Source of the DNA: a candidate division Hyd24-12 bacterium UBA6080
GTDB taxonomy: Bacteria > Fermentibacterota > Fermentibacteria > Fermentibacterales > JCC-6
Assembly: GCA_002436025.1 (NCBI GenBank)
Contig: DIXM01000012.1
Coordinates: 124,001 to 188,000 of the forward strand
Reading direction: 5' to 3'
Length of the DNA stretch: 64,000 nt
Part shown: positions 34,829 through 44,158 of the stretch, in pieces
Position numbering within the stretch: the stretch's first letter is position 1
Layout of the letters: every line of letters begins with the position of its first letter
Made by a program: the position numbers and the translations under genes
The notes under the pieces: generated by a model
What the model was told of the DNA's origin: nothing
The model's input: the letters and a program-made list of their open reading frames with translations, nothing else
Databases searched by the model: none

Positions 34829-36165
34829 GCACGCCTTCTGAGCCAGAAAACCCTGAGCGTACGCATCGCCATCACTATCAGAAGGAAGTCGATGGCGACC
34901 CGGTGAGGAGTGCCCGAGGCAACAAGAAGATGCATCAGGGAGTATCCCCAGGCTCCCAGGGCAATCAGAATGCCCCGGGGGTCGAGGTCCATCATGAGAA
35001 GGATCCCTCCCGGAACCATCAGAGCGCTGATCCAGAAGAAGAAAAGGAGTCCCGCAATGGTGTGGTAAACGGAGAAATCGTTGAGTGGGAAGGGCTTGAA
35101 GAACTCCATGAAACGCAGTGACACAAGTTCGAGGAAAACAAGGGGGTTCCTTCGAAGGAAAAGGGTCTGCCTGTGGTACAGAACGCTGTCCCGGTAGGCC
35201 TCGGATTCATCTGTGAACTCCGGGAACTCGGTCAGCTCGGGGCTTCTGAGCCTTCCAAGCCACCTCTCCCTCACGGGCTCGTAAAGCAGTGATGCGCCCC
35301 GCTGCTCGTGACGGAAGCTTTCGGAGAACACCCTCCCGTTGAATTCCCAGAGCTGAAGCCCCCCCTGGGTGGGTATGACCGAAAACTCTCCCGTGACTGC
35401 CCGGTTCCGCAACCCCCATGGAAGAAGCGCCGCGCAGAAACTGAGAGCCAGCAGCGCTCCTGCGGCCAGGGAAGCGCGCGAAAACCTGTGACCGGCAAGG
35501 CTGAGCAAAAAAACGAGTGCTGCTATCGGAAGCGCCGCCGGCCTCACCATGAACGCGACCCCCCACGCGAGACCCGCAAGGATGGCCCTTGCCGCGCGCG
35601 GCTTCTCCAGAAGCCTGATGGAAAGAAGAAGACCCGTCATCAGAACAAGGGAGAAAAGAGCCTGGGTCGCGGGAATCGCCTCGTAGTAGAGCTCGAACGG
35701 ATCGACCGCCATCAGCGCACCGGCTGCGGTGAGCCACCTGCCTGAGAGGAACCGTGATGCAATGCGTATGCCCAATGCGACCGTGAGGATGCCCAGAGCG
35801 AGCTGTACCGCAAGTATCGCCGTAATGCTTGTTCCGCCGGACAGAAGGATAAGCCCCGCGAAGAAGAGGGCATTCCCCGGGACAAGGAATGTCGTGGGCC
35901 TGCCCGGCCTGAGTACGCCGTAAAAACCGTCAACCCTCCGGTAGAACTCCATCTGGAAGTCGCGTGCTTCGGAAGTCTCCTCCCGGCTGGGGTAAAGCAT
36001 GGACGGGGAGAGTTGAAAGCCCCTGCCTGAGAGGATGTTCTCCGCCAGATCTATCTGGACCCGTCCCTCCCCCACGATGAAGTGCCCACGGGTGGCCAGC
36101 ATGAATACGGGGATCCGTACGAGCCCGGCCAGAAGAAGAAGAAAAAGGAGTGTCTTCCTGTTCAT
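34825..36165 (-). CDS. GT39/ArnT-like membrane glycosyltransferase (first copy)
   Basis: A 446-residue polytopic protein with about ten membrane helices. After the first helix comes an extracytoplasmic loop with GRVQIDLAENILSGRGF, followed by LFFAGLILLSGG and a long C-terminal loop with EFNGRVFSE. The layout matches PMT/ArnT-like (GT-C) transferases that use polyprenyl-phosphate sugars in the periplasm. A second member is at 38251-39564. Confidence 0.75.
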   Translation of the reverse strand: MNRKTLLFLLLLAGLVRIPVFMLATRGHFIVGEGRVQIDLAENILSGRGFQLSPSMLYPSREETSEARDFQMEFYRRVDGFYGVLRPGRPTTFLVPGNALFFAGLILLSGGTSITAILAVQLALGILTVALGIRIASRFLSGRWLTAAGALMAVDPFELYYEAIPATQALFSLVLMTGLLLSIRLLEKPRAARAILAGLAWGVAFMVRPAALPIAALVFLLSLAGHRFSRASLAAGALLALSFCAALLPWGLRNRAVTGEFSVIPTQGGLQLWEFNGRVFSESFRHEQRGASLLYEPVRERWLGRLRSPELTEFPEFTDESEAYRDSVLYHRQTLFLRRNPLVFLELVSLRFMEFFKPFPLNDFSVYHTIAGLLFFFWISALMVPGGILLMMDLDPRGILIALGAWGYSLMHLLVASGTPHRVAIDFLLIVMAMRTLRVFWLRRRA

Positions 36166-36887
36166 CGCGCCGTACGCTCCGCGAACCAGTCCGACAGCAT
36201 CAGTTCGAGTTCCGCAGGCTGTCCGGAAGACCAGACGGCCTCGGTGGCGGGATGCATAACAAGCTCCATGTCGTCCTCCCCGGCGGTTGCCATGTACTTC
36301 TCCAGGTATTTGCGACCCACACTGCCGCTTGCGCCGAACCCAAGCATCCAGGTGGCGCTGCTTTGCCCCCTGCGGGAGGCCATTTCGGAAAGGCGCACCC
36401 CAAGCCCGTTAAGAAGGATGCCCATGGGGTACCGGCACATGCGGTCCGGCAGCACCGCCGCTCTGACCGTTCCGATGCGGTAATCCCGGGCGATGTCAAG
36501 AAAAACATCCCTGACCTCAGGAAGATGGTGCAGGTGCCGGTGGCTGTCGAGGCTTGTCACCATGGCACCAAGGCCCAGGAGTCTCTCGATCTGCGCGCTC
36601 CACTCACTGCGGAGCAGGGGCATCAATCTCCCCGCCCTGAGCGCCCAGCTCGCGAACCCCCCTGGGAAACGGCTTTCCGGAAGCAGAAATGGACCTGAGC
36701 AGCAGTCAAGGTGTGCAGAGACGGCAACGCCCCGGCTCATGGCGAGTTCACATGCTGCGGGAACGCAGGTGCCGGTTGGAATAATGCTGAACCTGTGCAC
36801 GACACCGGCATCCATGCAGAGAGCGGCTGCCCTGTTCACTGCGTCGTTCAGCCCGCCGTCGTCGATCGTCACTGTTATGGGTGTCAT
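36162..36887 (-). CDS. ChbG/YdjC-type carbohydrate deacetylase
   Basis: A 241-residue protein with the YdjC signature: VTIDDGGLNDAVNRA (metal Asp pair near 8-9), AVSAHLDCCSGP and the metal-binding SLDSHRHLHHLPEV. These enzymes remove N-acetyl groups from acetylated sugars such as diacetylchitobiose. In this locus it most likely trims an amino sugar of the exported glycan, or a lipid-linked precursor. Overlaps both neighbours by 4 nt. Confidence 0.85.
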   Translation of the reverse strand: MTPITVTIDDGGLNDAVNRAAALCMDAGVVHRFSIIPTGTCVPAACELAMSRGVAVSAHLDCCSGPFLLPESRFPGGFASWALRAGRLMPLLRSEWSAQIERLLGLGAMVTSLDSHRHLHHLPEVRDVFLDIARDYRIGTVRAAVLPDRMCRYPMGILLNGLGVRLSEMASRRGQSSATWMLGFGASGSVGRKYLEKYMATAGEDDMELVMHPATEAVWSSGQPAELELMLSDWFAERTAR

Positions 36888-38296
36888 ACCCTCCTGGCCT
36901 TCAGAAGGGTCCGCCTGATGTTACGGGGACCCAGGACCGTTCTGAGTGTCGCCGGAAGCCTTCGGGGATGAAGGTAGAACTTCCAGAACGCCGACTTCTT
37001 CAGCTTTTCGATGTCTCCCGGAGAGATGCCCTGGGACGCAAGGTCGTATACGCAGTTGTGAAAGCAGTCGAACTGGGAATAGTCGCTTCGTATCAGGTGT
37101 TTCGTCCGCTCCCAGAGGGTGGTGTGCGGAAAGGGAGTCGTTATGTCGAAGAGAGCGTCGTCGAATGGCTCTTCAGAGGCAAAACGGATGGTAGCGCGCA
37201 TCTCGTCAAGGGTTTCGCCAGGAGTGCCCAGCATGAAGTAACCCTGAACGAAAACGCCCCTCTCCTTGCAGAGCCTGAGAGCCCTTTTCACGCCCTCGAC
37301 GGTTATCCCCTTCTGGTAGATCTCGTCGAGGACACGCTGGGAGGAGGTCTCGACTCCCATGTTGACCTTTCTGAGCCCCGCCTTCACCATGTGGTCCACA
37401 AGGTCGGCGGTGAGCAGGTCCGCCCTGACGTTGCAGCACCACGAAAGCCTGAGCCCGCATTCCATGATGCGTTCGCATATGCCGTGGACCCAGTCGTGAT
37501 CGACGATGAACGTGGAGTCCTCGAACATGAAGGCGTTTATCCCGTATTCCGCGACGAGCCCTTTCAGTTCTGAAACGATCGATTCGGGCGACCTCTTGCG
37601 CAGCTTCCTTCCGAACAGCATGGAGAGGGTGGGCTGGCAGTAGGCGCAGTGGTAGGGGCAGCCGCGGGTGGCCATGACGGTGGTTCCCCTTAGACCCGGA
37701 TCCACCCTGTCCATGGAGTACCAGTGCCTGATGTAGGTTTCCATGTCGAAGACGCTGCGGTCAGGAAGGGGAAGGCTGTCGAGACCGGGATGATCCGGTG
37801 CGGCTCCCGACCCCGCAGCAACGCCGTCACGCATGAAGACGGCTCCGGGCACATCTTCCCGGTCGGCCCCCCCGAGCACCATGGAGAAGGATGTTTCGGC
37901 TTCGCCCCGCAGCAAAAGGTCAACCCCGAGCCTTTCGAGTGTGTCTTCCGGCATAACCGTGGGGTGCGGTCCTCCCGCGATGAGAAAAGCTCCCGGTGTG
38001 ACCCGTCTCACGATCCCGGCGGTTTCGGTCGCCGCGGAGAGCTGCGGGGTGAGGACGCTGATGCCGACCATGTCGGGCCTGTGTTTCAAAAGCATGTCTT
38101 CGAGTAACTTATACGGTTTCCGGCTGAATGACATATCGCAAAGGGACGGTTCCCACCCCATTTTCCTTGCCACCGCTGCAAGCATTCCTATTCCCAGGGG
38201 AGGCTGTCCGGAAGGGTAACGGGTCTCGGGAAAAACAAAGAGGATTTTTTTCAGGTTGGTTTCCTTTTTCGAAAAAGAAACATCGCGGCGCCACAT
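36884..38296 (-). CDS. B12-binding radical SAM protein (second copy)
   Basis: A 470-residue protein with the same layout as 32427-33866: N-terminal FPETRYPSGQPPLGIGMLAAV and GGPHPTVMPEDTLE (cobalamin-binding), then ATRGCPYHCAYCQPTLS with the CxxxCxxC site. The end (FWKFYLHPRRLPATLRTVLG) also parallels the first copy. The ATG at 38296 overlaps the upstream gene by 46 nt; a start about 14 residues later (near KKILFVFPE) is possible. Confidence 0.87.
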   Translation of the reverse strand: MWRRDVSFSKKETNLKKILFVFPETRYPSGQPPLGIGMLAAVARKMGWEPSLCDMSFSRKPYKLLEDMLLKHRPDMVGISVLTPQLSAATETAGIVRRVTPGAFLIAGGPHPTVMPEDTLERLGVDLLLRGEAETSFSMVLGGADREDVPGAVFMRDGVAAGSGAAPDHPGLDSLPLPDRSVFDMETYIRHWYSMDRVDPGLRGTTVMATRGCPYHCAYCQPTLSMLFGRKLRKRSPESIVSELKGLVAEYGINAFMFEDSTFIVDHDWVHGICERIMECGLRLSWCCNVRADLLTADLVDHMVKAGLRKVNMGVETSSQRVLDEIYQKGITVEGVKRALRLCKERGVFVQGYFMLGTPGETLDEMRATIRFASEEPFDDALFDITTPFPHTTLWERTKHLIRSDYSQFDCFHNCVYDLASQGISPGDIEKLKKSAFWKFYLHPRRLPATLRTVLGPRNIRRTLLKARRV

Positions 38297-39564
38297 ATGA
38301 AGACCATATCAGCGGGAAGCCTGTAGCGTGTTCCCCCGTGGGTCATCGTGTGCATCAGAAAATATATGATGAAAACCCCCGCCAGGAACCTCGTCTCGGG
38401 CTGCCTGAACTCCCGGGCGATACCCGCGGTTCCGAGTATCAGGATTGGCAGAAGGAATACGAGCCCCGCCCAGAAGGCGGACCTTCCCAGTGTGCTTCCC
38501 CCGGGTGAGAGGAAGTGTGCCGCCCTTTGAAGCGTAAGCCAGAGCATCAGCCTGGGATTCGCTGCCATGAACTCCCTGGCGGACCGTCCAAGCTCCCTGC
38601 TTCTCTCGACCTCTCCGGGGAAGTCTTCGTAGGACGGGTATACAAGAAGATCCCTGCGGTTGACGGGAATTGACCCGGGAACCCTGATCCCCTCTTCGAG
38701 AAGCACGTCCGGATGATTCCGCATCCAGAGGTTCAGTGATCCCTTTGTGGGCAAGAATACCGGTTCACCCAGAACCAGCTGGTTTCGGACCACCCAGGGC
38801 GAGACCGCAAGGGCAAAACCAAGGGCAAGAAAAAGCTGAAGCTTCCAGCTGCGAATGCCGATGTAAACCGACGCCAGGGGAAGGAGAAGGAGTCCCGTGG
38901 CCCTGAAAAGAAAGAATGCTCCCAGCCCCAACCCCGCAATGAAGGCTCCCCGCGGTGTAGCTCCCGGTCTGAACAGAAGCGCGCAGCAAAGAGCCAGAAG
39001 GGCGGCGTGGACAGTTTCGGTCATGGCGAAGGCGGTGTAGAACACGAAAGGCGGATAGAGGGCCCACATGAGAGCCCCCGCAAGGGAGGCACCCTCGCCG
39101 AAGCGTCCAAGAAGGCCCTTCACGGCAAAGGCCCCGATGATGCTGAAGGCCAGGTTCACGAACCATACCGCTCCGGTGGTCCCACCGAAGAGAATGAATG
39201 ACAGACCGAGAAGGACCGGGTAACCGGGTTCCATCACTGCCGAAGGGGTGTCTACCGGTGCAAGGCCAAAAGCGTAGTCGGGGTTCTCCACCCAGCCTTC
39301 CGCAAGGGCCCCTCCTTCTGCACGACCGCTCTTGGCCGCGGCCACATCACGGGAGAAACTCAGTCCCCTGCCTGCGGCGACCGCCGAGGCAGCCCTGACG
39401 TAAAGCCCCTGATCCTGGACCGGCAGCGGAAGCTCGCCCCCAAGCCAGAAGAACCAGCCCAGACGCGGAAGGAGCACCGCACCGAGCAGCACAAGCGTTG
39501 AGAGGCCGGGTTTTCCCGCCACCCCTTCGAACCATGCCCTCAAACACAACAGTGCTGCTTTCAA
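38251..39564 (-). CDS. GT39/ArnT-like membrane glycosyltransferase (second copy)
   Basis: A 437-residue protein of about ten membrane helices. The extracytoplasmic loop DQGLYVRAASAVAAGRGLSF parallels the loop of the first copy, and the C-terminal loop has GSLNLWMRNHPDVLLEEG, comparable to GGLQLWEFNGRVFSE there. Role as for 34825-36165. It overlaps pcm by 4 nt. Confidence 0.75.
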   Translation of the reverse strand: MKAALLCLRAWFEGVAGKPGLSTLVLLGAVLLPRLGWFFWLGGELPLPVQDQGLYVRAASAVAAGRGLSFSRDVAAAKSGRAEGGALAEGWVENPDYAFGLAPVDTPSAVMEPGYPVLLGLSFILFGGTTGAVWFVNLAFSIIGAFAVKGLLGRFGEGASLAGALMWALYPPFVFYTAFAMTETVHAALLALCCALLFRPGATPRGAFIAGLGLGAFFLFRATGLLLLPLASVYIGIRSWKLQLFLALGFALAVSPWVVRNQLVLGEPVFLPTKGSLNLWMRNHPDVLLEEGIRVPGSIPVNRRDLLVYPSYEDFPGEVERSRELGRSAREFMAANPRLMLWLTLQRAAHFLSPGGSTLGRSAFWAGLVFLLPILILGTAGIAREFRQPETRFLAGVFIIYFLMHTMTHGGTRYRLPADMVFICGAAMFLFRKRKPT

Positions 39565-40214
39565 GGTGATTCCACCATCGGTACGAACCTCACGGGAATG
39601 TCCCGGGCCTGTGTGATCCGGCCACCCCTTCTCTCCACAATGACAATTCTCTGATCATCGGGGGGACCCACCGGGATTACCATTCTTCCCGGGTCCCCAA
39701 GCTGTTTGACAAGGGTTTCGGGAATGAACCGGGGGGCGCATGAGACAATGATTCCGTGAAAGGATTCTTCCCCGGGCCAGCCCGAAAACCCGTCCCCCGT
39801 TGCGATGCGGAAACCGCTGTATCCAAGTGACCGCAGCGTTCGGGAGGCGTGCCCGGCAAAAGAGTCGATAATCTCCATGCCGAAGACGGCAACGCCCATT
39901 TCCAGCAGAACCGCGGTGAGATAGCCGCAGCCTGTGCCGACCTCGAGAACCCGCATTCCGGGTGAAACACCCAGCAGACCTGCCATGTAAGCCACGATGA
40001 AGGGCTGGGATATGGTTTGACCGTGCCCGATGGGACATGGGTGGTCACCGTATGGATCGCATGTGACGCGGAACTCACCGGGAATGAAAAGGTGTCTGGG
40101 AACCCTGGCCATTGCATCCAGCACCGGGCCGCCTTGGATACCGTACCTCTGAAGGGTGCGCAGCATCGAGTCGACTGATGCTCTGAAGGCCGAAAGCTCC
40201 TCAGAGCCCGTCAC
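39561..40214 (-). CDS. pcm: Protein-L-isoaspartate O-methyltransferase
   Basis: A 217-residue PCMT with IGHGQTISQPFIVAYMAGLL (substrate side), the SAM motif VLEVGTGCGYLTAVL and the late GRMVIPVGPPDDQ. It methylates isoaspartyl residues so damaged proteins can be repaired. Its place within a glycan operon is probably incidental. It overlaps the Wzt-like gene by 14 nt. Confidence 0.92.
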   Translation of the reverse strand: MTGSEELSAFRASVDSMLRTLQRYGIQGGPVLDAMARVPRHLFIPGEFRVTCDPYGDHPCPIGHGQTISQPFIVAYMAGLLGVSPGMRVLEVGTGCGYLTAVLLEMGVAVFGMEIIDSFAGHASRTLRSLGYSGFRIATGDGFSGWPGEESFHGIIVSCAPRFIPETLVKQLGDPGRMVIPVGPPDDQRIVIVERRGGRITQARDIPVRFVPMVESP

Positions 40215-41409
40215 TTCTGAACTCCACTGACTCGAGGGTTACGGGCGCGGGCAAACGGTCTCCCAGAAGGCAGAGGGGGTACATGTAGTCCTGCCAGTGG
40301 TAGTCTGTGCCATTCCCGGTAAGTGAGATGCCCAGAAGATAGTTTCCGGGTTCGAGGGCCTGGAGTCTCAGGATCATTGAGGCATTTCTTTCTCCTGTGA
40401 CAGTGAGCAGCGGGACGCCGCTCTCGAGGTTGTTCCCCGCGAGCACCGTTTCGCCGTCGGGCCTGTGAAGGCTGTAACCGAGTATCACATTGCCAACCGC
40501 AGGACCTGAAACCTTTGAGATCACAGTGTTGACATGAACCGGCTCACCGGGGCGGAACTCACAGGCGGGTGTGCCGTCCGTTCCGGATATGCTTACCTTC
40601 TCGAAGAACACCTCCCGGGTTCCCCATTCCCTTGGTGTGACGCCAGCCCCGGGTTTGGGAACCCGCCCGCCCGACGCAGCAAGGTATTCACTCAGTACCG
40701 TTTCGGCGGGGCCGTCCATGCGAACCCTGCCCGCATCGAGCCACACGGCCCTCTCACACAGGCTTCTCACGGCCGCGGGATCGTGGCTCACGAAAACAAT
40801 TGTCTTTCCACGTTCCCGGAAACCCCTGATCCTCTCGTAGCACCTGCCCTGGAACTCCGCGTCCCCGACCGCCAGGACCTCGTCGATGAGAAGTATGTCC
40901 GGATCGACGCTTGTTGCCAGCGAGAACCCGAGGCGCATGAACATACCCGCGCTGTAGTACTTTACCGGAGTGTCCATGAATCGCTCAAGCATCGCGAAGC
41001 CCGCAATACCGGGCATCAGGGTCTTCATTTCACCCTGTGAGAGCCCCAGGAGGGCTCCGTTGAGCATCACGTTCTCCGAGCCTGTCAGCTCCGGGTGAAA
41101 GCCCACGCCCAGGTCAAGAAGGCTTGCTATCCTTCCCTCGGTGAAAACTGTGCCCGAAGTTGGTCGATAGATCCCGGCGAGGAGCTTGAGGCTTGTGGAC
41201 TTGCCCGCCCCGTTGGCTCCAATGAGTGCCACAGCCTCCCCTGGTTCGAAGCGAAACGAAACGTCGGAAAGGGCAGTGAACCAGGAGCGGCTCGTTCCAC
41301 GGCCGAAAAGGTTCATGACGGTCTGCATGAGGGTGACGTTCCGGTCACGGTAAAGACGGTAGTTCAACCCGACCCGGGCAAAACTGACTGTACCGCGATT
41401 CGAGGTCAT
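40201..41409 (-). CDS. wzt: Polysaccharide export ABC ATPase, Wzt-like with C-terminal carbohydrate-binding domain
   Basis: A 402-residue protein. The ATPase part has GANGAGKSTSLKLL, the family's LDLGVGFHPELTGSENV segment, YSAGMFMRLGFSLA in place of a classic LSGGQ, and DILLIDEVLAVGD. From about residue 245 a beta-sandwich domain follows (FEKVSISGTDG...PVHVNTVISKVSG), as in Wzt of ABC-dependent O-antigen export, where it recognises the chain end. With the permease at 41411 it forms the exporter. Confidence 0.9.
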   Translation of the reverse strand: MTSNRGTVSFARVGLNYRLYRDRNVTLMQTVMNLFGRGTSRSWFTALSDVSFRFEPGEAVALIGANGAGKSTSLKLLAGIYRPTSGTVFTEGRIASLLDLGVGFHPELTGSENVMLNGALLGLSQGEMKTLMPGIAGFAMLERFMDTPVKYYSAGMFMRLGFSLATSVDPDILLIDEVLAVGDAEFQGRCYERIRGFRERGKTIVFVSHDPAAVRSLCERAVWLDAGRVRMDGPAETVLSEYLAASGGRVPKPGAGVTPREWGTREVFFEKVSISGTDGTPACEFRPGEPVHVNTVISKVSGPAVGNVILGYSLHRPDGETVLAGNNLESGVPLLTVTGERNASMILRLQALEPGNYLLGISLTGNGTDYHWQDYMYPLCLLGDRLPAPVTLESVEFRSDGL

Positions 41410-41410
41410 T

Positions 41411-42178
41411 TCAGAGTTCCTTCACCACTGACGGTTCGAACCGTCTGAATACGGCAAGCCCCAGGATCAGCAGACCGGCCGCCCAGGCTGCCCCGCTGAC
41501 CCAGCACCAGGCCGGAGGCCATTTACCGTAGTACATTGAGCTGTGCAGCATTTCGAGGACGCCGGAGAGCGGATTGAAGCGGATCACCGAATCAACCCTG
41601 GACGGGAGGATGCCCGCACCAAGCGGGTAGATGACCGGGCTGGCGTAGAACCACGCCAGAAGAAGCACTTCGAGGAACTGAGCCACATCCCTGTAGTAGA
41701 CGTTCCATATGCTGAGCGTCAGGGAAAGCCCGGCTGTCATGCAGCACAGGAAAAGAAGCGCCGGCACGACCGAGAGCAGGGCAGGCGAAGGCGGGTGACC
41801 CCAAGCCCAGAGCAGAAGTTCGAGGACCACCAGGGCAAGCACCATGTGCACGGCGTTGGCTATCACGGAAGCGACGGGAAGGGCAGCCCGGGGGAAGTAA
41901 ACGCTTCTGATGAGCCTGTGATTGTCAAGCAGGGTCCTTGTCGATGCGCTGAGGGATGCGCTGAAGAAGTTCCACGGAAGAAGGCCGGTGAGCAGGAAGA
42001 GGCTGAAGTGCTCTATCGCGCCACCGAACCGTATGATCCGGGTGAAGACGACAGTGTATACGACCATGCTGAAAAGCGGTTTCAGAAGGAACCAGAGAAA
42101 ACCCAGAACGCTGCGCTTGTACCTTACCCTGAGGTCCTTGTCGACAAGGCTCTTCATCAGAAGGGGCAGATTGGTCAC
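41411..42178 (-). CDS. wzm: Polysaccharide export ABC permease, Wzm-like
   Basis: A 255-residue ABC-2 type permease with six hydrophobic segments. DKDLRVRYKRSVLGFLWFLLKPLFSM and LPWNFFSASLSASTRTLLDN, then YASPVIYPLG, are typical of Wzm/TagG. It carries undecaprenyl-linked polysaccharide across the inner membrane with the Wzt-like partner 1 nt downstream. Confidence 0.92.
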   Translation of the reverse strand: MTNLPLLMKSLVDKDLRVRYKRSVLGFLWFLLKPLFSMVVYTVVFTRIIRFGGAIEHFSLFLLTGLLPWNFFSASLSASTRTLLDNHRLIRSVYFPRAALPVASVIANAVHMVLALVVLELLLWAWGHPPSPALLSVVPALLFLCCMTAGLSLTLSIWNVYYRDVAQFLEVLLLAWFYASPVIYPLGAGILPSRVDSVIRFNPLSGVLEMLHSSMYYGKWPPAWCWVSGAAWAAGLLILGLAVFRRFEPSVVKEL

Positions 42179-42756
42179 CTGGAGCCCAGACGCCTTTCCG
42201 TTCCGTGGATGATCCTGCCCATGTTGCTCCGGTGGCCGAAGATCACAACAGCGGCCACGGCGCCGAAGACGATGATAACCGAGGGATCAGCCCCGAACAG
42301 GATACCGAAGGGAACAAGGGCGGTCACTCCAAGGATGCTTCCCAGGCTTACCATTCGGAACAGCGCCACCGCAAGGATGAATACCCCGAGCGAGCACAGC
42401 AGGGGAAAGGGCGACAGAACCAGAAGGGCACCCAGCGCCGTTGCCACTCCTTTCCCCCCCTTGAAGCCGAACCAGGGCATCAGTACATGACCCAGGATGG
42501 CCGCCATTGCTGCCGCCGCTGGAAGCCACCCCACCCCGGCTGAAAGCACCAGCAGAACAGGAACCGAGCCCTTCAGCGCATCGAGCAGAAGACCCAGTAT
42601 ACCTGGAAACCTGCCACAACTCCTCATCAGATTGGTCGCCCCGGGGTTGCCCGACCCCACTTGTCGGAGGTCCACTCCCATCAGCCTGCCTATGAACCAC
42701 GAGAAGGGAATGGAACCCATTAAAAACGCAGCTGCGATCAGAAGCGCCGGTGTCAA
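42175..42756 (-). CDS. plsY: Acyl-phosphate:glycerol-3-phosphate acyltransferase PlsY
   Basis: A 193-residue membrane protein with the three PlsY motifs: GSIPFSWFIGRLMGVDLRQVGSGNPGATN, GHVLMPWFGFKGGKGVATALG, and HRSNMGRIIHGTE near the end. It makes lysophosphatidic acid from acyl phosphate. It overlaps der by 4 nt. Confidence 0.95.
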   Translation of the reverse strand: MTPALLIAAAFLMGSIPFSWFIGRLMGVDLRQVGSGNPGATNLMRSCGRFPGILGLLLDALKGSVPVLLVLSAGVGWLPAAAAMAAILGHVLMPWFGFKGGKGVATALGALLVLSPFPLLCSLGVFILAVALFRMVSLGSILGVTALVPFGILFGADPSVIIVFGAVAAVVIFGHRSNMGRIIHGTERRLGSR

Positions 42757-44057
42757 TGGTCCCTCTTTCTGAGAACGATGTGCATGGGCACTCCCTTCAG
42801 GTTCAGTTCCTTCCTGAACGAGTTCTCGATGTACTTGCGATAGTTCTCGGGAACAAGGTCGGGACGGGTCAGGAAAAGAAGGAACGAAGGGGGCGACTGA
42901 CGAACCTGGGTGGCGTAGAAGAACTTGAGCTGCTTCCCGCCAGGAGAGGGCGGGGCAACTTCCCGCACGATTTTAAGAAGCAGCTGGTTTACCTTGCTGG
43001 TGGTGAGCTTGACGGCCCTTCTCTCTGCGATCTGGCTTATCGTGGGAAGGATCCTGCCCACACCGTTACCCTCGAGGGCGCTGATGAACATGAGCGGGAT
43101 GTCCGCTGCCGGCGGGAAACGCTGCACGATGCTGTCTATCCAGAGGTCGCGGTCGATCCCGAGGTCGATCTTGTTCACACAGATGAGTATGCCTTTCCCC
43201 ATCTCCCAGATGCGGCTCAGTATGCGGGCGTCCTGACCGGTGGGGAACTCGGCCCCGTCAAGGATGACAACGCACACGTCTGCGCTCTCCGCGCTGCGCC
43301 AGGACCTGAGTGTGCTGTAGAACTCGACATCCTCCATCTTGCGGCACTTGCGGCGAAGACCAGCAGTATCGATGATGCGAAACGAGTGCTCTTTCCAGTT
43401 CACGATGGTGTCGGTCGAGTCGCGGGTGGTTCCAGGGGCTGTATTGACTATGGCCCTCTCCGAGTCGCAGAGACGGTTCACAAGTGAGCTTTTGCCGACG
43501 TTGGGGCGGCCGATGACGGCCACCGAAACACCCTCGAAATCAGGGACGGGCACCTCGGGCAGGAAGGGCAGAACGTAGTCAAGAAGGTCTGCAACACCAA
43601 GACCATGGGCGGCGCTGACGGGCCACGGTTTGCCCAGGCCAAGGGCGTTGAACTCATGCACCATGTCGAGCCTGGCAGCAGTATCGACCTTGTTCACGGC
43701 CAGGATGACCGGAAGGCCGCTCTTTCGAATGAGCCGGGATGCCTCTTCATCATGGGGGTGTACACCGGCTGTGCCGTCGGTGAGAAAGATAACCGCGTCA
43801 GCCTCGTCTACAGCGAACGCAACCTGCCGGCGGATCGCCTCCTGAAAAGGATCATCCTTGTCAGGTGAGAGCCCCCCCGTGTCGACGAGGAGGAACCTTC
43901 TGCCGTTCCACTCGGCCAGGGCGAACTTTCTGTCCCTGGTGACACCGGGGGCATTGTCGACAATTGCCCCCTGACCACCGCATATCTTATTGAACAGTGA
44001 GGATTTCCCCACATTGACCCGGCCCACAACAGCCAGGGTAGGCAGCCTTTCGGCCAT
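42753..44057 (-). CDS. der: Ribosome biogenesis GTPase Der (EngA)
   Basis: A 434-residue protein with two tandem GTPase domains (GRVNVGKSSLFN and GRPNVGKSSLVN; DTGG and DTAG; NKVD and NKID) and a C-terminal KH-like domain ending in GVPMHIVLRKR. It acts in 50S assembly. The ATG at 44057 is chosen for the GGGAGG at 44064-44069; the frame upstream has no related sequence. Confidence 0.96.
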   Translation of the reverse strand: MAERLPTLAVVGRVNVGKSSLFNKICGGQGAIVDNAPGVTRDRKFALAEWNGRRFLLVDTGGLSPDKDDPFQEAIRRQVAFAVDEADAVIFLTDGTAGVHPHDEEASRLIRKSGLPVILAVNKVDTAARLDMVHEFNALGLGKPWPVSAAHGLGVADLLDYVLPFLPEVPVPDFEGVSVAVIGRPNVGKSSLVNRLCDSERAIVNTAPGTTRDSTDTIVNWKEHSFRIIDTAGLRRKCRKMEDVEFYSTLRSWRSAESADVCVVILDGAEFPTGQDARILSRIWEMGKGILICVNKIDLGIDRDLWIDSIVQRFPPAADIPLMFISALEGNGVGRILPTISQIAERRAVKLTTSKVNQLLLKIVREVAPPSPGGKQLKFFYATQVRQSPPSFLLFLTRPDLVPENYRKYIENSFRKELNLKGVPMHIVLRKRDH

Positions 44058-44082
44058 ATCTTCCTCCCGTATGTTGGTTTCT

Positions 44083-44088
44083 ATTATA
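44083..44088 (-). promoter_or_regulatory. Putative -10 element of der
   Basis: TATAAT (minus strand), preceded by GT, lies 26 nt before the der ATG. I see no convincing -35 hexamer at 16-18 nt, so this is tentative. The 100-nt gap is divergent between der and the cyclase gene. Confidence 0.4.
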
Positions 44089-44158
44089 ACATGCGCGGAA
44101 GAAACCGCCCCCGCGGCGATCCATTGCGTCATATTATCGGAGGCTCACGGAGGTAACA

